A DNA stretch of 64,000 nucleotides, taken from NCBI RefSeq assembly GCF_918797505.1, contig NC_092794.1:64145345-64209344 (forward strand). The letters are read 5' to 3'. Positions within the stretch are counted from its first letter, which is position 1, and each line of letters starts with the position of its first letter. The notes under the pieces are model-generated. The model saw nothing but the letters and a program-made list of their open reading frames with translations. It made no database searches and was not told the origin of the DNA. Positions 20,910 to 32,631 of the stretch are shown piece by piece. The DNA comes from Bemisia tabaci. Lineage: Eukaryota > Arthropoda > Insecta > Hemiptera > Aleyrodidae. The translations under genes and the position numbers were made by a program.

Positions 20910-22580
20910 GATTATTTCAGGACTCGTATGTATACTTTCTTCTTGCTACACAACTTGACACGGTTTACCAAACTCTAATGTACTTATCTACGTCATAGCA
21001 TTGACATGTAAAGTAAAAACATTCACTTAAAATTTCCGAACAATTGTTGACTGTGTGGAGCTACAGATGATACTGTTAGAAATTTTCATTAGAGCATATG
21101 TATGGGTGTATTCTTGCTTTCATGTGTGTATCAGCTATCACCGTTCAGTTTTAACTTTTCTTTTTTGCTCTTTTTGAACTTTAAGGTCAATCGGGATTGA
21201 TAACTGAAAAAAAAATTAAAAGTGATCGAATCCAGTACATAGGATCAAGTCTACTAAAATGATAACTAATAAAAATCGTTTTTTTAGGCATGCAGAGAAT
21301 AATTGCATTCATTGAATAAACATTTTTAACAGTGAAAAATGGGGTTTGAATATAAGTGTTGGAATTTGATTCCAAAACTTGTTTGTGTTGTGCTTAAAAG
21401 CTTCACGTAATTGTCATTTTCAAAAGCATATACTCCATTTAATTTTACTATTTATTTTTCAAAATTGAGATGTAATTCACTAAAAGTTTACGCTCGCATG
21501 ATTCATAGCTTTATAAATACATTAATTTAGATTAATTAAATGCTACACTTAAGAGTGCTTCACTACACTGAAAATCTGTCTACAGTTTCGCATAGAGAAA
21601 ACTTGTATACATACGCGCGTAAGAGATATAGCTATTGGTTATTAGCCCCGCACAAAGTACCCACATTCGCTCGAAGAAGACATAAAAAGAACTTACTACA
21701 CGTGTGCATGGGATACGAATATGAAGAATTGGATGAAAGAAAACACTCAAGGAAAAAGTAGGCATTGAAGACAAGGAAAATATTAAATACACTCGTATGA
21801 AAAAAAGACCAAGTTTGAAGAGAACCGTAGATCAGAAATGTCACGTATGCGAATTCGGAGAGTGTTAATTTAGTTTTTTGCACTCGAAGATTCCTCGTAT
21901 TAAAACTGGGGAGTAGATTACAATTACAGAGCCCCTCAGGCAGAGAATTAAAATTCTCGAACGTAATATCACATTGGATTTTTGATGGAGAGGTCAAGAA
22001 CAATGTATCATTAGGTCTGCTAGGAAATTTTGAAATATACATTTACTGCAATCTTCCGACGTCCGTGACAGAAAATTGATTCAAGAAAGAAGCCAAACTG
22101 ACAATGAGGCAGCCTAAAGCGGGCAGAGTTGAGGCACAAGTCTAGAAGCGTTCGATGGTAGCGCACTTTTCGCTGCAATGAAAACTGCTCGATAAGCAAA
22201 ATTAATGTAAATGTTATTCAAAAAGTGCCGCAATTTCTGCTTGTGAATATTTTAGAAAGTAAGTCAATATTCAAAAAGCCCTTATATATTCTTTATCAAT
22301 TCAATTTAATATTCACTAACGCAGCCCTGAGCGCCCCTCTTGCCCCCTGTAACGCACTCGTAACGCACACTCAGACCCTCCCCGCCCTCGAGTAGTGCCG
22401 CAAAATCCAGCATCTCACGTTTCTTAAAAATCTTGACTCTTGGGGCATTATATTTAATTTGCTCGTCATGCTAAAATCGGGTAGTGGAACTAGCTTTATT
22501 AAGCTAAGGTGAGAGAAAAAAATTAATACGTTCTCTTAAACAAAGTGCATCGTCTTTAGGCAGCGATAAGCTATAATTTT
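20910..22580. other. Intergenic, upstream of the esterase
   Basis: AT-rich sequence that must hold the esterase promoter and any 5' non-coding exon. I see no TATA box at a convincing distance and no repeat shared with other parts of the window. A pyrimidine-rich patch lies at 22320-22395. Confidence 0.4.
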
Positions 22581-22634
22581 AGCGTGGCCACTTTCTTTGA
22601 GGCTCCCAAAATATACGTCAGGAGAAATCAAACC

Positions 22635-22868
22635 ATGGTTTTGTCTGCGGAAAGCTTCGTCAGAGGTATTCGTTCTTTGTTCATTATTTTCGTATTTGCC
22701 TTCTACACATTCAATAGCGTGTCTTGTTCTGACTTATTAAAGTGTAATCATAGTAAATACTCAATGCGACTCGCTAGAGAGAACCGAGTTAGTCCGAAAC
22801 TGAAGTGCGAAAATTCCTTATCCTTTTCTCGCAAGAGGGCTGATATTATTCTGAAAAATATTGGCTGA
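22635..22868 (+). CDS. Possible small secreted protein, unknown family
   Basis: A 77-residue frame from the second Met. The upstream Met at 22584 would place 17 extra residues before a signal peptide. A basic n-region is followed by LFIIFVFAFYTFNSVSC, a plausible signal sequence, and then a short basic tail with two more Cys (LKCNHSKY, LKCENSLSF). No family is recognised. It may be the first exon of a longer gene or a chance ORF; no repeat covers it. Confidence 0.3.
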   Translation: MVLSAESFVRGIRSLFIIFVFAFYTFNSVSCSDLLKCNHSKYSMRLARENRVSPKLKCENSLSFSRKRADIILKNIG

Positions 22869-23086
22869 GTAATCGTTCATGTAATTACATATCCGCCTTA
22901 AATCAGCAACATGCAGAAAATGTACCATTTGGAAACTTAAAAACTACTTGGGATCATCGATCAACTTGCTCTAATATACATATAATAGTGTCAGTGCGCA
23001 ATCTCATTTTTCTAATTGTTGGTTGATTGAGTCTGTATAATACAAAATTGGCAATAGGTATGTATTTTCGCACCTTAACTGACATG

Positions 23087-23350
23087 CAATTGGACCAAGT
23101 TAAGCAGAAAGGAATCATGCCACATTAGCTATCGCCAAATTTAACTGGGAAATTTAATGTTTTACATGAAAACGGTTGTGCGGATTTTTGTGAAAATTTC
23201 AGTGAATTTTCTCCATGGTACGAGGAAAATTCTTTAAAATGTTCAAAGGAGTCCGCACAAGCGTTCTCTTTTAAAAAAATTTAATTTCCCAGTTAAATTT
23301 GGCAATAGCTTATGTGGCTTGGTTCCTTTCTTTTAAACGTGGTCCAATTG
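23087..23350. repeat. Palindromic MITE, copy 2 of the TGGACC family
   Basis: CAATTGGACC at the left pairs with GGTCCAATTG at the right, with CAGAAAGGAA and TTCCTTTC inside. The interior GAAAACGGTTGTGCGG matches 13579-13832. Confidence 0.85.
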
Positions 23351-24076
23351 GACCCCAGGCCAAAGGCGTAAACAACCGAGCACGCGATTCGCCGCCTGAA
23401 AATTAATAGTGATGCCAAATATCACGCCACATGCACCATGTGTCGGAAAATGTTTCAGAGTAAACCCGGTGGCCCCTAACTGTTGAGCTTCGAGTGAAGA
23501 TTCTCTTCTGCCAATAATAGATATCTTCGATTTTAAGTGAAGAGATGGCAACAATGTTTAGTCAGGAAAACTGACTGACTGATGCACTCGACTTTTAGAT
23601 CAGATGCAATGCGTCTCAGTATAATCAGGCCAGTTCGTTTAAACGATCATTCCCTCACCGAAAAGTATTTTGTGGCTGGGACTGGATGGTTTAGCCATTT
23701 AACACCTCATTTTCCACACGAAATGGGAGTAATTGGTAAGTTTAAAGACTTCAACCTTGGACGTCTGCAGGTAGAGGCATGAAAACTCACGGATTTACGT
23801 AAGATAATCATGCTCTTTCTTTTGAGAAGAATTTAACCCAGAATTCTTTTGTAAGCGAATTTCCAGTATTTTCCTCGTTCAATTTTTTTCCATTAAAAAA
23901 TTATTTTCTCCGACTCAAAATAATTTTATGTGGAATCATTTGTTTTTTTATTTAGATATATTTTTTTCTTCGGGAAAATAATGTTCCCTTTTAATTAAAA
24001 AAATATTGGTCATCGATGGGAAAGTTGTAAATGTATTTCTTCGAATTTGAAAAAAATAAACCTGAATGAACAGCAA

Positions 24077-24327
24077 TTGAGGGGCTAAGAGGACAAGGCG
24101 CATAAGTGCAGTTTTTGCTATTTCGAGAAATACGTGTTTGAACTTCCGAAGTTACATGGATCCTTAAGGCGAAAAGAATGTTTAAACTGACTTTTTGATG
24201 CTAAATAATTGGATTTTGGAGCGAATTTTTCACAGAATTTGCATTAAGACTAGTTTTACTTGAAATCATCAGTATTTCAATATTTTCAAACACTGCACTT
24301 CCGCGCCTTGTTCTCCAAACCCCTCAA
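24077..24327. repeat. Palindromic MITE related to 4900-5142
   Basis: TTGAGGGGCTAAGAGGACAAGG at the left pairs with CCTTGTTCTCCAAACCCCTCAA at the right. The interior resembles the copy in esterase intron 7. Confidence 0.7.
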
Positions 24328-24339
24328 TTTTTCCCATCC

Positions 24340-25966
24340 AAAATAAGTCTGTGTGTTACAGGAAAAAAATCGTTTAAATTTAAAAAAATGTATTTTAATA
24401 ATTTATTTTAGCGTTTTCTTCTTTTTTCAATGGAATGATAAATGATCCAAGTCAAATCCAGATGTGATTAGTGATAACTAAATTTTTTTTTTCATCATAC
24501 TCGAGGAATTATTTTTCGAAAATTTTCAAAACAGCGAAAAGTTTCGGGGGAGTGACTAAGAGTAAATTGCGCACCCCTTCGCCCACTATTTTGATGATTT
24601 TCACAGGAAAATTTCTAAGGTGTAATGGAAAGAAATTGAAACTATAATATCCCATCATTTATACTTTCGAGCTTTTCCGGACAATTTATTTTGAAGTTTT
24701 GACGCCTATATTTTTCCTAGCTTTTAAGTTATTCCGGCTCAAAAAAACCCTACATGAAAGCATGAGGGCTATAATGAATTTTCTAATTTAATTTATATAG
24801 CTTTATCAATTTTTATTGAAGTGTTCTATTATTACTGACGAGAATACAACTCTTTCATTACTTTCAGATTGATCAAAAAAGTCACCAATAAAGATGATAA
24901 ATTTTATGAGTAAATTTGAGTAGGAAGCATCGCTTATCTTGGAAATTATCTTGGTAGGTACATGTTAAAGAAAAGACTAACATATTAAAACGAAGGAATT
25001 ATACCATACTTTCCCGCAAAGCTCTCCATTCAAGTTGCAATGACTGTATAAAAAAAACTCTCAGTTTATAATCATATCAGCAATGAAATCTCAACTCATA
25101 TAATCCGTCAATTACGATCACCATCTAAAGAAATTGGTAATCATCAAGTATGATTCGCCTTCAATAGGGCTGTCGGCAAAACTGTATACATGATGGTGAT
25201 CTGCGTAACTAGTTGGATCTGAGGCTCTCTTTTGACCTGTCTTCACAGGTCACAACTTCATCTTTTGGCATTAATCGCTAGCAACACGTATCGTTCGAAA
25301 GCCTGGATTTTCAAACATAAAAGAGTCAAATTCATTAACTATGTACGCAAGCTTCTCCGTTTTTCTCCCGTGATCATTCGTAAATATGTGATCAAAACAT
25401 CGTAAAAATGTGATCAAAACAAAATTATACGGCCTGTGCACCTATAGCTCACTAATTTAATGAGTTCTCTATCCATTTCAACATTAGAAATACGATTAGG
25501 AAAATGTAAGGAAACTCATATTAGTAATATTAAATAAAAAGTCCATGAATAATTTCAATTTTCAATTAAAAATCTTTTATCACAAAATATAAGTCAAAGA
25601 AATATAAACTTACTTGAAGATATACACAACTTTTTTTTTTTTAAATGCAGGTGACGTTATCTTCAATATATTTTTTAATAAAAATCTGAAAGAGAAGAAC
25701 ATTTGACTAGAATAAGAAGAAAATTTCACTCAATATACATCCGCTTCTCATTCTTCAATCTTATCCCTGACAATAATACAAACTTTCTGTACACGCGATT
25801 TATGTGGATTGCATTTTGCAATGAGAAACTACTATTTCTGACTCATTTTGAAAAAAAACGTAAGTGCCTTTAGTTTCCCTATGGAATTAGTCGTTTCTTT
25901 TCAATGAGCTAGATGTTGTATTCCCTCTTTACAAAATAAAGTTGGTTTATATAGTTTTAAAGCATT
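24340..25966. other. AT-rich intergenic stretch
   Basis: I see no gene, palindrome or shared repeat here. It lies downstream of the small secreted gene at 25967-27464. Confidence 0.4.
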
Positions 25967-27464
25967 TTATCCAAATAATTTCGTGACTTTGTTGAGGTCT
26001 TGAGGGTTAAATTTAGTGATATCCGTTATTTGCTTCATCTGCTCTTGCATCACCGTGGAGATGGCAGCTACCTTCGCCTTAGCCTCCGGGCCCAGATCTT
26101 TGTAACTTGTTAGCAGTTTCTTGATGTATGCGCCCATATCGTTCTTGGTGGTTTCACCCATTTGTTCCAAACTCTTACTTTCAATATTTTCCGAAGTACA
26201 CTCGCAAACAACCTAGAACAGTCATAAAGATAGTAAGTTATTTTTTTCCCCAACACTATTACGTGTGGCACTAGGAACCCAAAAAGGGTCACAGACCAAA
26301 GTCTTGGGCGCTTCCCGTGTCTTAACTAAGTGATGTTTGGTTATTTAAAACCAAGCAATCAGCAAACAAAAAATAACAAAAATAAAATAAAATTTTAAAA
26401 TACTCAAAGATAAAATAAGACGCTTAAGAATTCTTGAGCCTTGCCTAAAAATCATGGATTGACGCACGGTATGGGGGAGATGATCTGGAAGTTTAAGTTA
26501 TTCAAAGTAGGCCCGATCAGTGTGTAAGGAGAGTGTGGACATCTCAGACATGGAGCGCACTCTTTGGGCACAAAAAGGGCAAATAAACTCCATACACGAA
26601 AAACACCAGAAAAATTCCACTTCCAAAATCTCTAGATTTCAAAATCAAACCGAAATGGCCAAGAACGTACATAAATGAGCGTCTCTCCGCGCAAATGGGT
26701 AAATCTATATGCAAGAACTAAGTCAAATACGAGCTTCACAAACGACGGGTGAACGACTTCACAAATCGTAAAACAAATTTCGCAGCCGCATAAACTATTT
26801 TGTCTCTCCTCTATCAACTGCTCAAAATTGAAGAATTGTTCACGAACCACTATTTTATAAACTGTTCTATACACGGAATATTCCGTCACTAAAATTTTCC
26901 CGTCAAAATCATATTAACAAAATTCAAAATTTGTCTGTCATGCCATGTACGTTTTTTTGTTTAATCACACTTGATGAGATAAATAGGAATAAATTTAGTC
27001 CAAAAAACGGTCAAGAGAGGGATCAAACCTATTATACAGTAAAGAATTACATACCTGAAATGTAAGTAAACAAAAATCGAAAAAAAAAAAAATAACTCAA
27101 CGACGAAAAAAAGAGGAACTGAGAGAAGTAGACGTTCTTTGTAGGGGGAAAAGAAGAGAGGACATGGAGTAGAAAAATAATGTACTTAAAATTTTCTCAG
27201 AATTGATATTCTTTCGAATACTTATATGTCAAAACATGCATGTGATGAAACTTTCTTTTTTATACCATTATTATAAGAAACTGTGTAGTACAAAAATAAC
27301 AGAAATGATTTTTACATCGTTTCGCAATCAACGTGGCATAAAAATATTATGAACACCTTGTAAAGCAGATTTTTTTCACGAAAATAATTAAAGGGTTAAA
27401 GACTTACCATTGCTACAAAGGTTGCAAGGATGAGAAGGAGCAAGAAGCTGCGGTTGAAAACCAT
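25967..27464 (-). CDS. Small secreted helical protein, 2 exons, 100 aa
   Basis: Exon 1 (27464-27408) encodes MVFNRSFLLLLILATFVAM, a textbook signal peptide, and ends at GTAAGT. Exon 2 (26212-25967) starts after TTCTAG with VVCECTSENIES. The join is in phase 0 and the total is 100 residues. The mature part has a lone CxC near its start, then a predicted amphipathic, Lys/Gln-rich segment (YIKKLLTSYKDLG, AKVAAISTVMQEQMKQI) without further Cys, ending KVTKLFG. A signal-peptide exon joined by a phase-0 intron to a short charged domain is common among insect salivary and gut secreted proteins. I do not recognise the family, and no function can be assigned. Confidence 0.72.
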
Positions 27465-27499
27465 GTTTGTATAGTAATTTGACGAATAAGTGGCTAATT

Positions 27500-28470
27500 C
27501 ACAAAACCTGCGATACAGAATGTACAGTTCTGAGGCGGACAATGTTTTGACCGTTCATTAAGATCAATAATTTGCCGATTACATTTATACGTACTTTTAT
27601 CTCTTAACTATGACCCTCGAACAACAAGTTTCGTAATAAGCAAAACTATAAACGAGTATGTTCATTGTGTTGGTCTAAGAAATTGTCGCATTGGTTTACC
27701 GTTAAAATGGCTGTATTAAAAAAAAAAAACCCGCCTTCATCATGATAGTGGAACATGTTTCCAGACTGTATCATCAAAGATATTATTTATAAATTAATTT
27801 ATTTACCATATTTTTAAAAATTTTAATTCAGAAACTTGGCTTTGGTGTGTAACGTCAGCGCAAATTCAACTGCAGATAAACCATTCACGGGGGGTCAAGG
27901 CCCATTTAATCTCATGCCCGTCAATTAGTATCAATAAAAAATTGATTAAAAATATAATTAAGATATAAAATGACGTAAGACTATTTATGCACTATGCACC
28001 TTTGCAAGTAGCTTCCTCTTTGTGATGAATCCTCAATTTTCGGTGAAAACTGATGTGTAATAAAGACAGTGGATAACAGCGCAGAGGTAAGCAGTTCTGT
28101 AGGAAAGCGTATGTTTATTTTCTTTACCTTTAACGCAAAATACCCCGTTATTATTCAAAAATTGCAAAATTAACTCATAATTAAAATATTGACGTGCAAA
28201 GTTTATATTACAAATGGAAAGTTCAAATTTCCCGTTCCTGAAAAAACCACGATCAATGTACACGTAATTAGGCATTGAAATCGACCTTACATATAAATGT
28301 TCGGCAGATAACGAGAGATCGGTTGCACACAAATGTCATTCCTTTTCAGATAAGAGACACCTTTAATCCATCAAAAAAAAAACAAGGAATTACACAGAGA
28401 AATTATTCCATTGCAAAATATACCGAAATTATTGTAGCTATATATTTAACTCAAGTAGACTCACAGTTGT
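27500..28470. other. Upstream region of the 100-aa secreted gene
   Basis: AT-rich sequence expected to hold that gene's promoter. No clear element was recognised, and the short ORFs here look random. Confidence 0.35.
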
Positions 28471-28479
28471 TTTCCCCTT

Positions 28480-28611
28480 TTTTAAAATTGCAATACCTTT
28501 TTGTAACTTACTGGCGCTTTCTTATCCCCCTCCTTATATTACATATGTACCTCTCTCGAAAGAAAAAGTCGGGTCAGTTTCATCTACCTTGGGATTTCTA
28601 GGGGTAATCAT

Positions 28612-28656
<45 letters not shown>

Positions 28657-28690
28657 ACCTGACACTCGCTAACCACTGGAAGAAAAGTAC
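28480..28690 (+). repeat. Repeat with a long A run, related to 33000-33110
   Basis: GGTCAGTTT...GATTTCTAGGGGTA is followed by an A run (28614-28650) and then TCCCTACCTGACACTCG. At 33030-33090 the same blocks flank a run of only nine A. The A run is therefore an expanded internal microsatellite rather than a retroposon tail. Confidence 0.6.
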
Positions 28691-28819
28691 ACATAACATA
28701 AAAACAGTAGAGCAACAATGTAAAAATTATTTTAGACATGAATGAATTCAAATACATACTGGTGCACGAGAAAATAAAGCGTATTTATCTTCGATTGCAC
28801 TGTTACACGTCTATTTTCA

Positions 28820-29300
28820 TGTTTTATTTTATTTCAGGGTTTTTCAAGAATATACTTACAGTTTTTCTGAAGAGTTTTCGGGGATTTTTAGGAATGATCT
28901 CAAATAAAGTCATCAAATATTTCGACGCGATATTTCCGTTCGTTCTTTCTTTTATTAATGCAGCTAAATAAATTTTTCGTGTTCGAATTTCTGAATCGTT
29001 GCAATAGCGATACATATTTTCCCTTTAATCAATCGTAAAAACCAGGCAAAGATTAGAAACGCCTAACTAATTTTTTTTTTTTTTAAAAAAAATAATCAAA
29101 GACAATTTCGACCCGATATTTTCGTTCATTCTAATGTCTGTATCATTTTCATCAACAAAAAATTAAACTTCGTCCGAATTTCTGAATCCTTGCAATTAAG
29201 ATTAGAGGCGGACTGGCTCCTCGAAGCGGCCGGGGAAAATTATATTTTGACCGGAAAACATACAAGATTGCAAAATCTCTACAATCCTGTGATCCGAGGA
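28820..29300. repeat. Second copy of the 1830-2990 family
   Basis: Shares CGACGCGATATTTCCGTTCG, TTTCTGAATCGTTGCAAT and ACATATTTTCCCTTTA with 1985-2120. As there, a second degenerate half follows (29100-29210). Confidence 0.55.
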
Positions 29301-29406
29301 TTGCAAGCTCGCGGTGTGCACTGTTCGGAAATTGTGTGCACCGGGGTAGGTTCGACACCAAGAAAATACGACTTTTTCAACGACTTGAGCATGTACCGTG
29401 GTATAC

Positions 29407-29514
29407 GCGCAATGCATGAAGTATCCTGCAGACTCGTAAGGCGCTGTAATATGCGTGGCGCGCACCGTGCTGTTTGGGTAATGCATGAAGTATCTTGCGG
29501 TCTTGTAAGGCGCT
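29407..29514 (+). repeat. Two tandem units of a recurrent core motif
   Basis: GCGCAATGCATGAAGTATCC...CGTAAGGCGCT (29407-29445) is followed by TAATGCATGAAGTATCTTGC...TGTAAGGCGCT (29479-29514). Related cores occur at 2860-2898 and inside the hairpins at 17590-17629, 47336-47375 and 52273-52340. Confidence 0.65.
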
Positions 29515-29654
29515 ACTATGTTTTTCGCGCCGTGCGCACCAGCCCTGCGCGGCCGGCCGCACTGTGTTTGAAGTGATTATTCAAACTTGCGGCATCAGCG
29601 GTTTACAACTTATAATAATGTTTTTGTAAAGTTTGTTGGAATTACTGTTATTTC

Positions 29655-29800
29655 AAATATTTCAAATGATCGAATGAGACGTGTTGTGTTTTTCCATGAA
29701 TTCCCGGGTGAACTGGGCCGTGTGGGGGCTGCGTATTGTCATGATGAAAAATCCATGTGCTCCTTCGTTAATCAGCAATGTAATGACGTGATTATTGGAA
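29655..29800 (-). pseudogene. Mariner transposase fragment, frameshifted
   Basis: One minus frame gives WIFHHDNTQP, matching the HHDNA.. catalytic block of mariner transposases. A one-base shift leads into PHTAQFTREFMEKHN, the sequence that normally follows. The rest of the transposase is unrecognisable and no inverted termini were found. It is a dead relic. Confidence 0.6.
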
Positions 29801-30452
29801 CTACATTTTGCTTTTCGGAACTTCAATTTCTGATCAGACGTAGAAACTCTTGTGTGCATAAGGAAAATAACGATACATTCGTTGTTCCTAAACGAAATCA
29901 GACATTGTGGTTCCTAATTTCAAAACGAGGACCATTTGATCAATGAACCCTTTCGAACCATAGGTAATGGATTAGACAAAGTGGAGGTCATGGATTCGAT
30001 CGAAATATATCGATCAAAAAGTAAAAACGTGAACTGATTGAAAAACTGGGAAATCTATCGAATCGACGTCGGTTTTTCAATAATTAGTGTCTATCGGTTC
30101 ACGGACATGCATCGATCACAGTGGTCTTGAAGCAAAAAAAAAAAAAAAAATGCGACAAAAATGTACCCAACAACGGTTTGCAGGGGGTGAGTCTATGGCA
30201 CGTGTGGACTTAAAATCGCGGAAAATCAAACTTTTGGCTGGTCATACTTTCGAGATACCGCAATTTGAAATTTTCAAAGTAAATGTTGGTTTTCTACGGA
30301 TTTTGATCAGCAATTTTATATATTTGTCCATTGAATCTATGTGTTGATCGATTCACGTTTTCACTCTTTGTTCGATTCCTTTCGATCGAATACATACCCT
30401 TTCGTTACACGCAGACATTCTTATCATACTCTTTTTTTTTAACTGAACAATT

Positions 30453-30744
30453 CGCCTTCTGCTGCGTCTGCAGCAATTGTTGTTACGAATATGTTGTGCG
30501 CGCTGATTATAGCTGATTACATACTCGACTCTCTGAAGGCGTTTTTGTGCACAAGGAGCGCGATCTGTCGGAGAACACACGAAGTAGGGATTAATAAATT
30601 CCCTCAATCTCACTTCTGTTGTCCTCCAACAGGGTGCTCTACTTTCGCACATTAAACGCCTTCGAAGAGTTAAGTATGTAATCAGCCGAGATTAGCACGC
30701 ATAATATATTCGTAACAACAATTGCTGTAGACGGAGCTGAAGGC
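30453..30744. repeat. Inner palindrome of the left foldback arm
   Basis: CGCCTTCTGCTGCGTCTGC pairs with the GGAGCTGAAGGCG end, and AATTGTTGTTACGAATAT with ATATTCGTAACAACAATT. A second copy is at 31710-31998 in the right arm. Confidence 0.85.
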
Positions 30745-31079
30745 GCATTGAAAATAGCCGCTTAAAACACGTTGAAAACCATTTATCTCTTTAATTGATA
30801 TTAATACCAATAGAGAATTGTATTTTATGGTTATTTCATGAGGGATTCTGGAAAACAATTTCAACATTAACTAAAACATGAGTTATGATTGATTATCCGC
30901 AGACCGTGACAAGTTATACAATAATTAAACAAATTACACAGCGGATAACAAGGCTAATTTTCACGTAAATATCACCAAAACGTTTCGGCTGAAAAGTCAG
31001 CATTCCTCAGTTGGAAAAACAATAACAAGTTATAAAAATCTAAAAAAGTAATACTTGGTTGTACCTTTCAAAGCGAACA

Positions 31080-31440
31080 CAACACTGTTATGCAATTTTC
31101 TCTCGGGAGAGAAAAGTATCCTCTCGGGAGAGAAAACTATTTCCTCAAGAGAGAAAAGTATTTTCTCTAGAGAGACAACTATTCTCTCAGAGAAAACTAA
31201 TTTCGAACTAATAACGAATTTACTGAAGAGAGATAAGTCTCCGGGCAGGATAGTTATCACTCTGGAGGGAATAATAATTGTCCCTCCCGAGAGAATATTT
31301 TCTCTGGAGAAAATACTTGTCACTTCGGAGAGAATAGTTTTCTAGAAAATCATCGGGCCTCTGTTTAAATATTCTCTCTGGAGAAAAGTCACTTCGGAGA
31401 GAATAGTTACCTCTCAGATCGCATAACAACGGACTTTTTG
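31080..31440. repeat. CTCTCGGGAGAGAAAA-rich core
   Basis: At least a dozen variants of CTC(T)nGAGAGAAAA occur, many of them small self-complementary units, such as CTCTCGGGAGAG at 31101 and again near 31122. It forms the loop of the foldback structure. Confidence 0.75.
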
Positions 31441-31709
31441 CTTTCAAAGATACAGCCAAGTACAGCGTTTTTAGATTTGTACAATTTGTTACTGTTTTAT
31501 CCAACGGAGGAAGGCTGACTTTTCAGCCAAAACGTTTTGGTGCTATTTACGTGACAATTATCCTTGTTACTCGATGTGTAATTTCTTTTATTAATGTATA
31601 AACTAAAACAGAAACAAAGTTTAAATGCAAAATAAAATATACCGCGATACAAATTTTCAGTCCTAAAAAGTCATTCTATAAATTTGTTGTTTCGATGTTG
31701 TTTCCAATT

Positions 31710-31998
31710 CGCCTTCAACTGCGTCCGCAGCAATTGTTGTTTTGAATATGTTGTGCGTGCTGATCTCGGCTGATTACATACTTGACTCTTCGAAGGCGTT
31801 TAATGTGCGAAAGTAGAGCACCCTGTTGGAGAACAACAGAAGTGAGATTGAAGGAATTTATTCTACTTCGTTTGTTCTCCGATAGACTGCGCTCCTTTAA
31901 CACAAAAAACGCCTTCAGAGAGTAGAGCATGTAATCAGCTATAATCAGCACGCACAACATATTCGTAACAACAATTGCTGCAGACGCAGCAGAAGGCG
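31710..31998. repeat. Inner palindrome of the right foldback arm
   Basis: Same family as 30453-30744, with small differences in the centre (about 31850-31900). Confidence 0.85.
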
Positions 31999-32596
31999 AA
32001 TTGTTCAGTTAAAAAAAAAAGAGTATGATAAGAAGTCTGCGTGTAACGAAAGGGTATGTATTCGATCGAAAGGAATCGAACAAAGAGTGAAAACGTGAAT
32101 CGATCAACACATAGATTCAATGGACAAATATATAAAATTGCTGATCAAAATCCGTAGAAAACCAACATTTACTTTGAAAATTTCAAATTGCGGTATCTCG
32201 AAAGTATGATCAGCCAAAAGTTTGATTTTCCGCGATTTTAAGTCCACACGTACCATAGACTCACCCCTGCAAACAGTTTTTGGGTACATTTTTGTCGCAT
32301 TTTTGTTTTGTTTTTTTGTTTGTTTTGCTTTTAGACCACTAAGCGTTAAGGCGGTAAAGATTTGAAAGTTTATTATTGTAACTTTTCCTGCCAATTTTTT
32401 CTCTCTCAATTATATTGTCACTGGTGTCATAAGTAGCACTGTATCATAATATTATTTTACAAGTGTTTCCATAATTAATTATATGTATAAATATGTGGTT
32501 TTCTTCTGATAGTTTACTAAAAATCTTGAATTTTTGAAAATAAAATAAAATACCAATTTCAGCAAAGAACGTCACGCTAACGCAACTGCAATCAAC

Positions 32597-32631
<35 letters not shown>

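Larger units (their letters stand above)
30118..32340. mobile_element. Giant foldback structure, about 620-bp arms
   Basis: The arms 30118-30742 and 31709-32340 are inverted and close to identical over most of their length (for example GACTTAAAATCGCGGAAAATC on the left and its complement near 32225-32250). Each arm contains its own palindrome. The 970-bp spacer carries a second inverted pair (30955-31080 and 31440-31560) around an AGAGAAAA-rich core. No transposase gene is present. Confidence 0.85.

Noticed and set aside
28614..28650. A run of 37 as a retroposon tail
   Set aside because: The related copy at 33030-33090 has the same flanks on both sides of a short A run, so it is an internal microsatellite.
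31030..31345. Overlapping frames on both strands (for example SRENILSGGT, LSGEKSILSGEK)
   Set aside because: Translation of the CTCTCGGGAGAGAAAA loop of the foldback structure.
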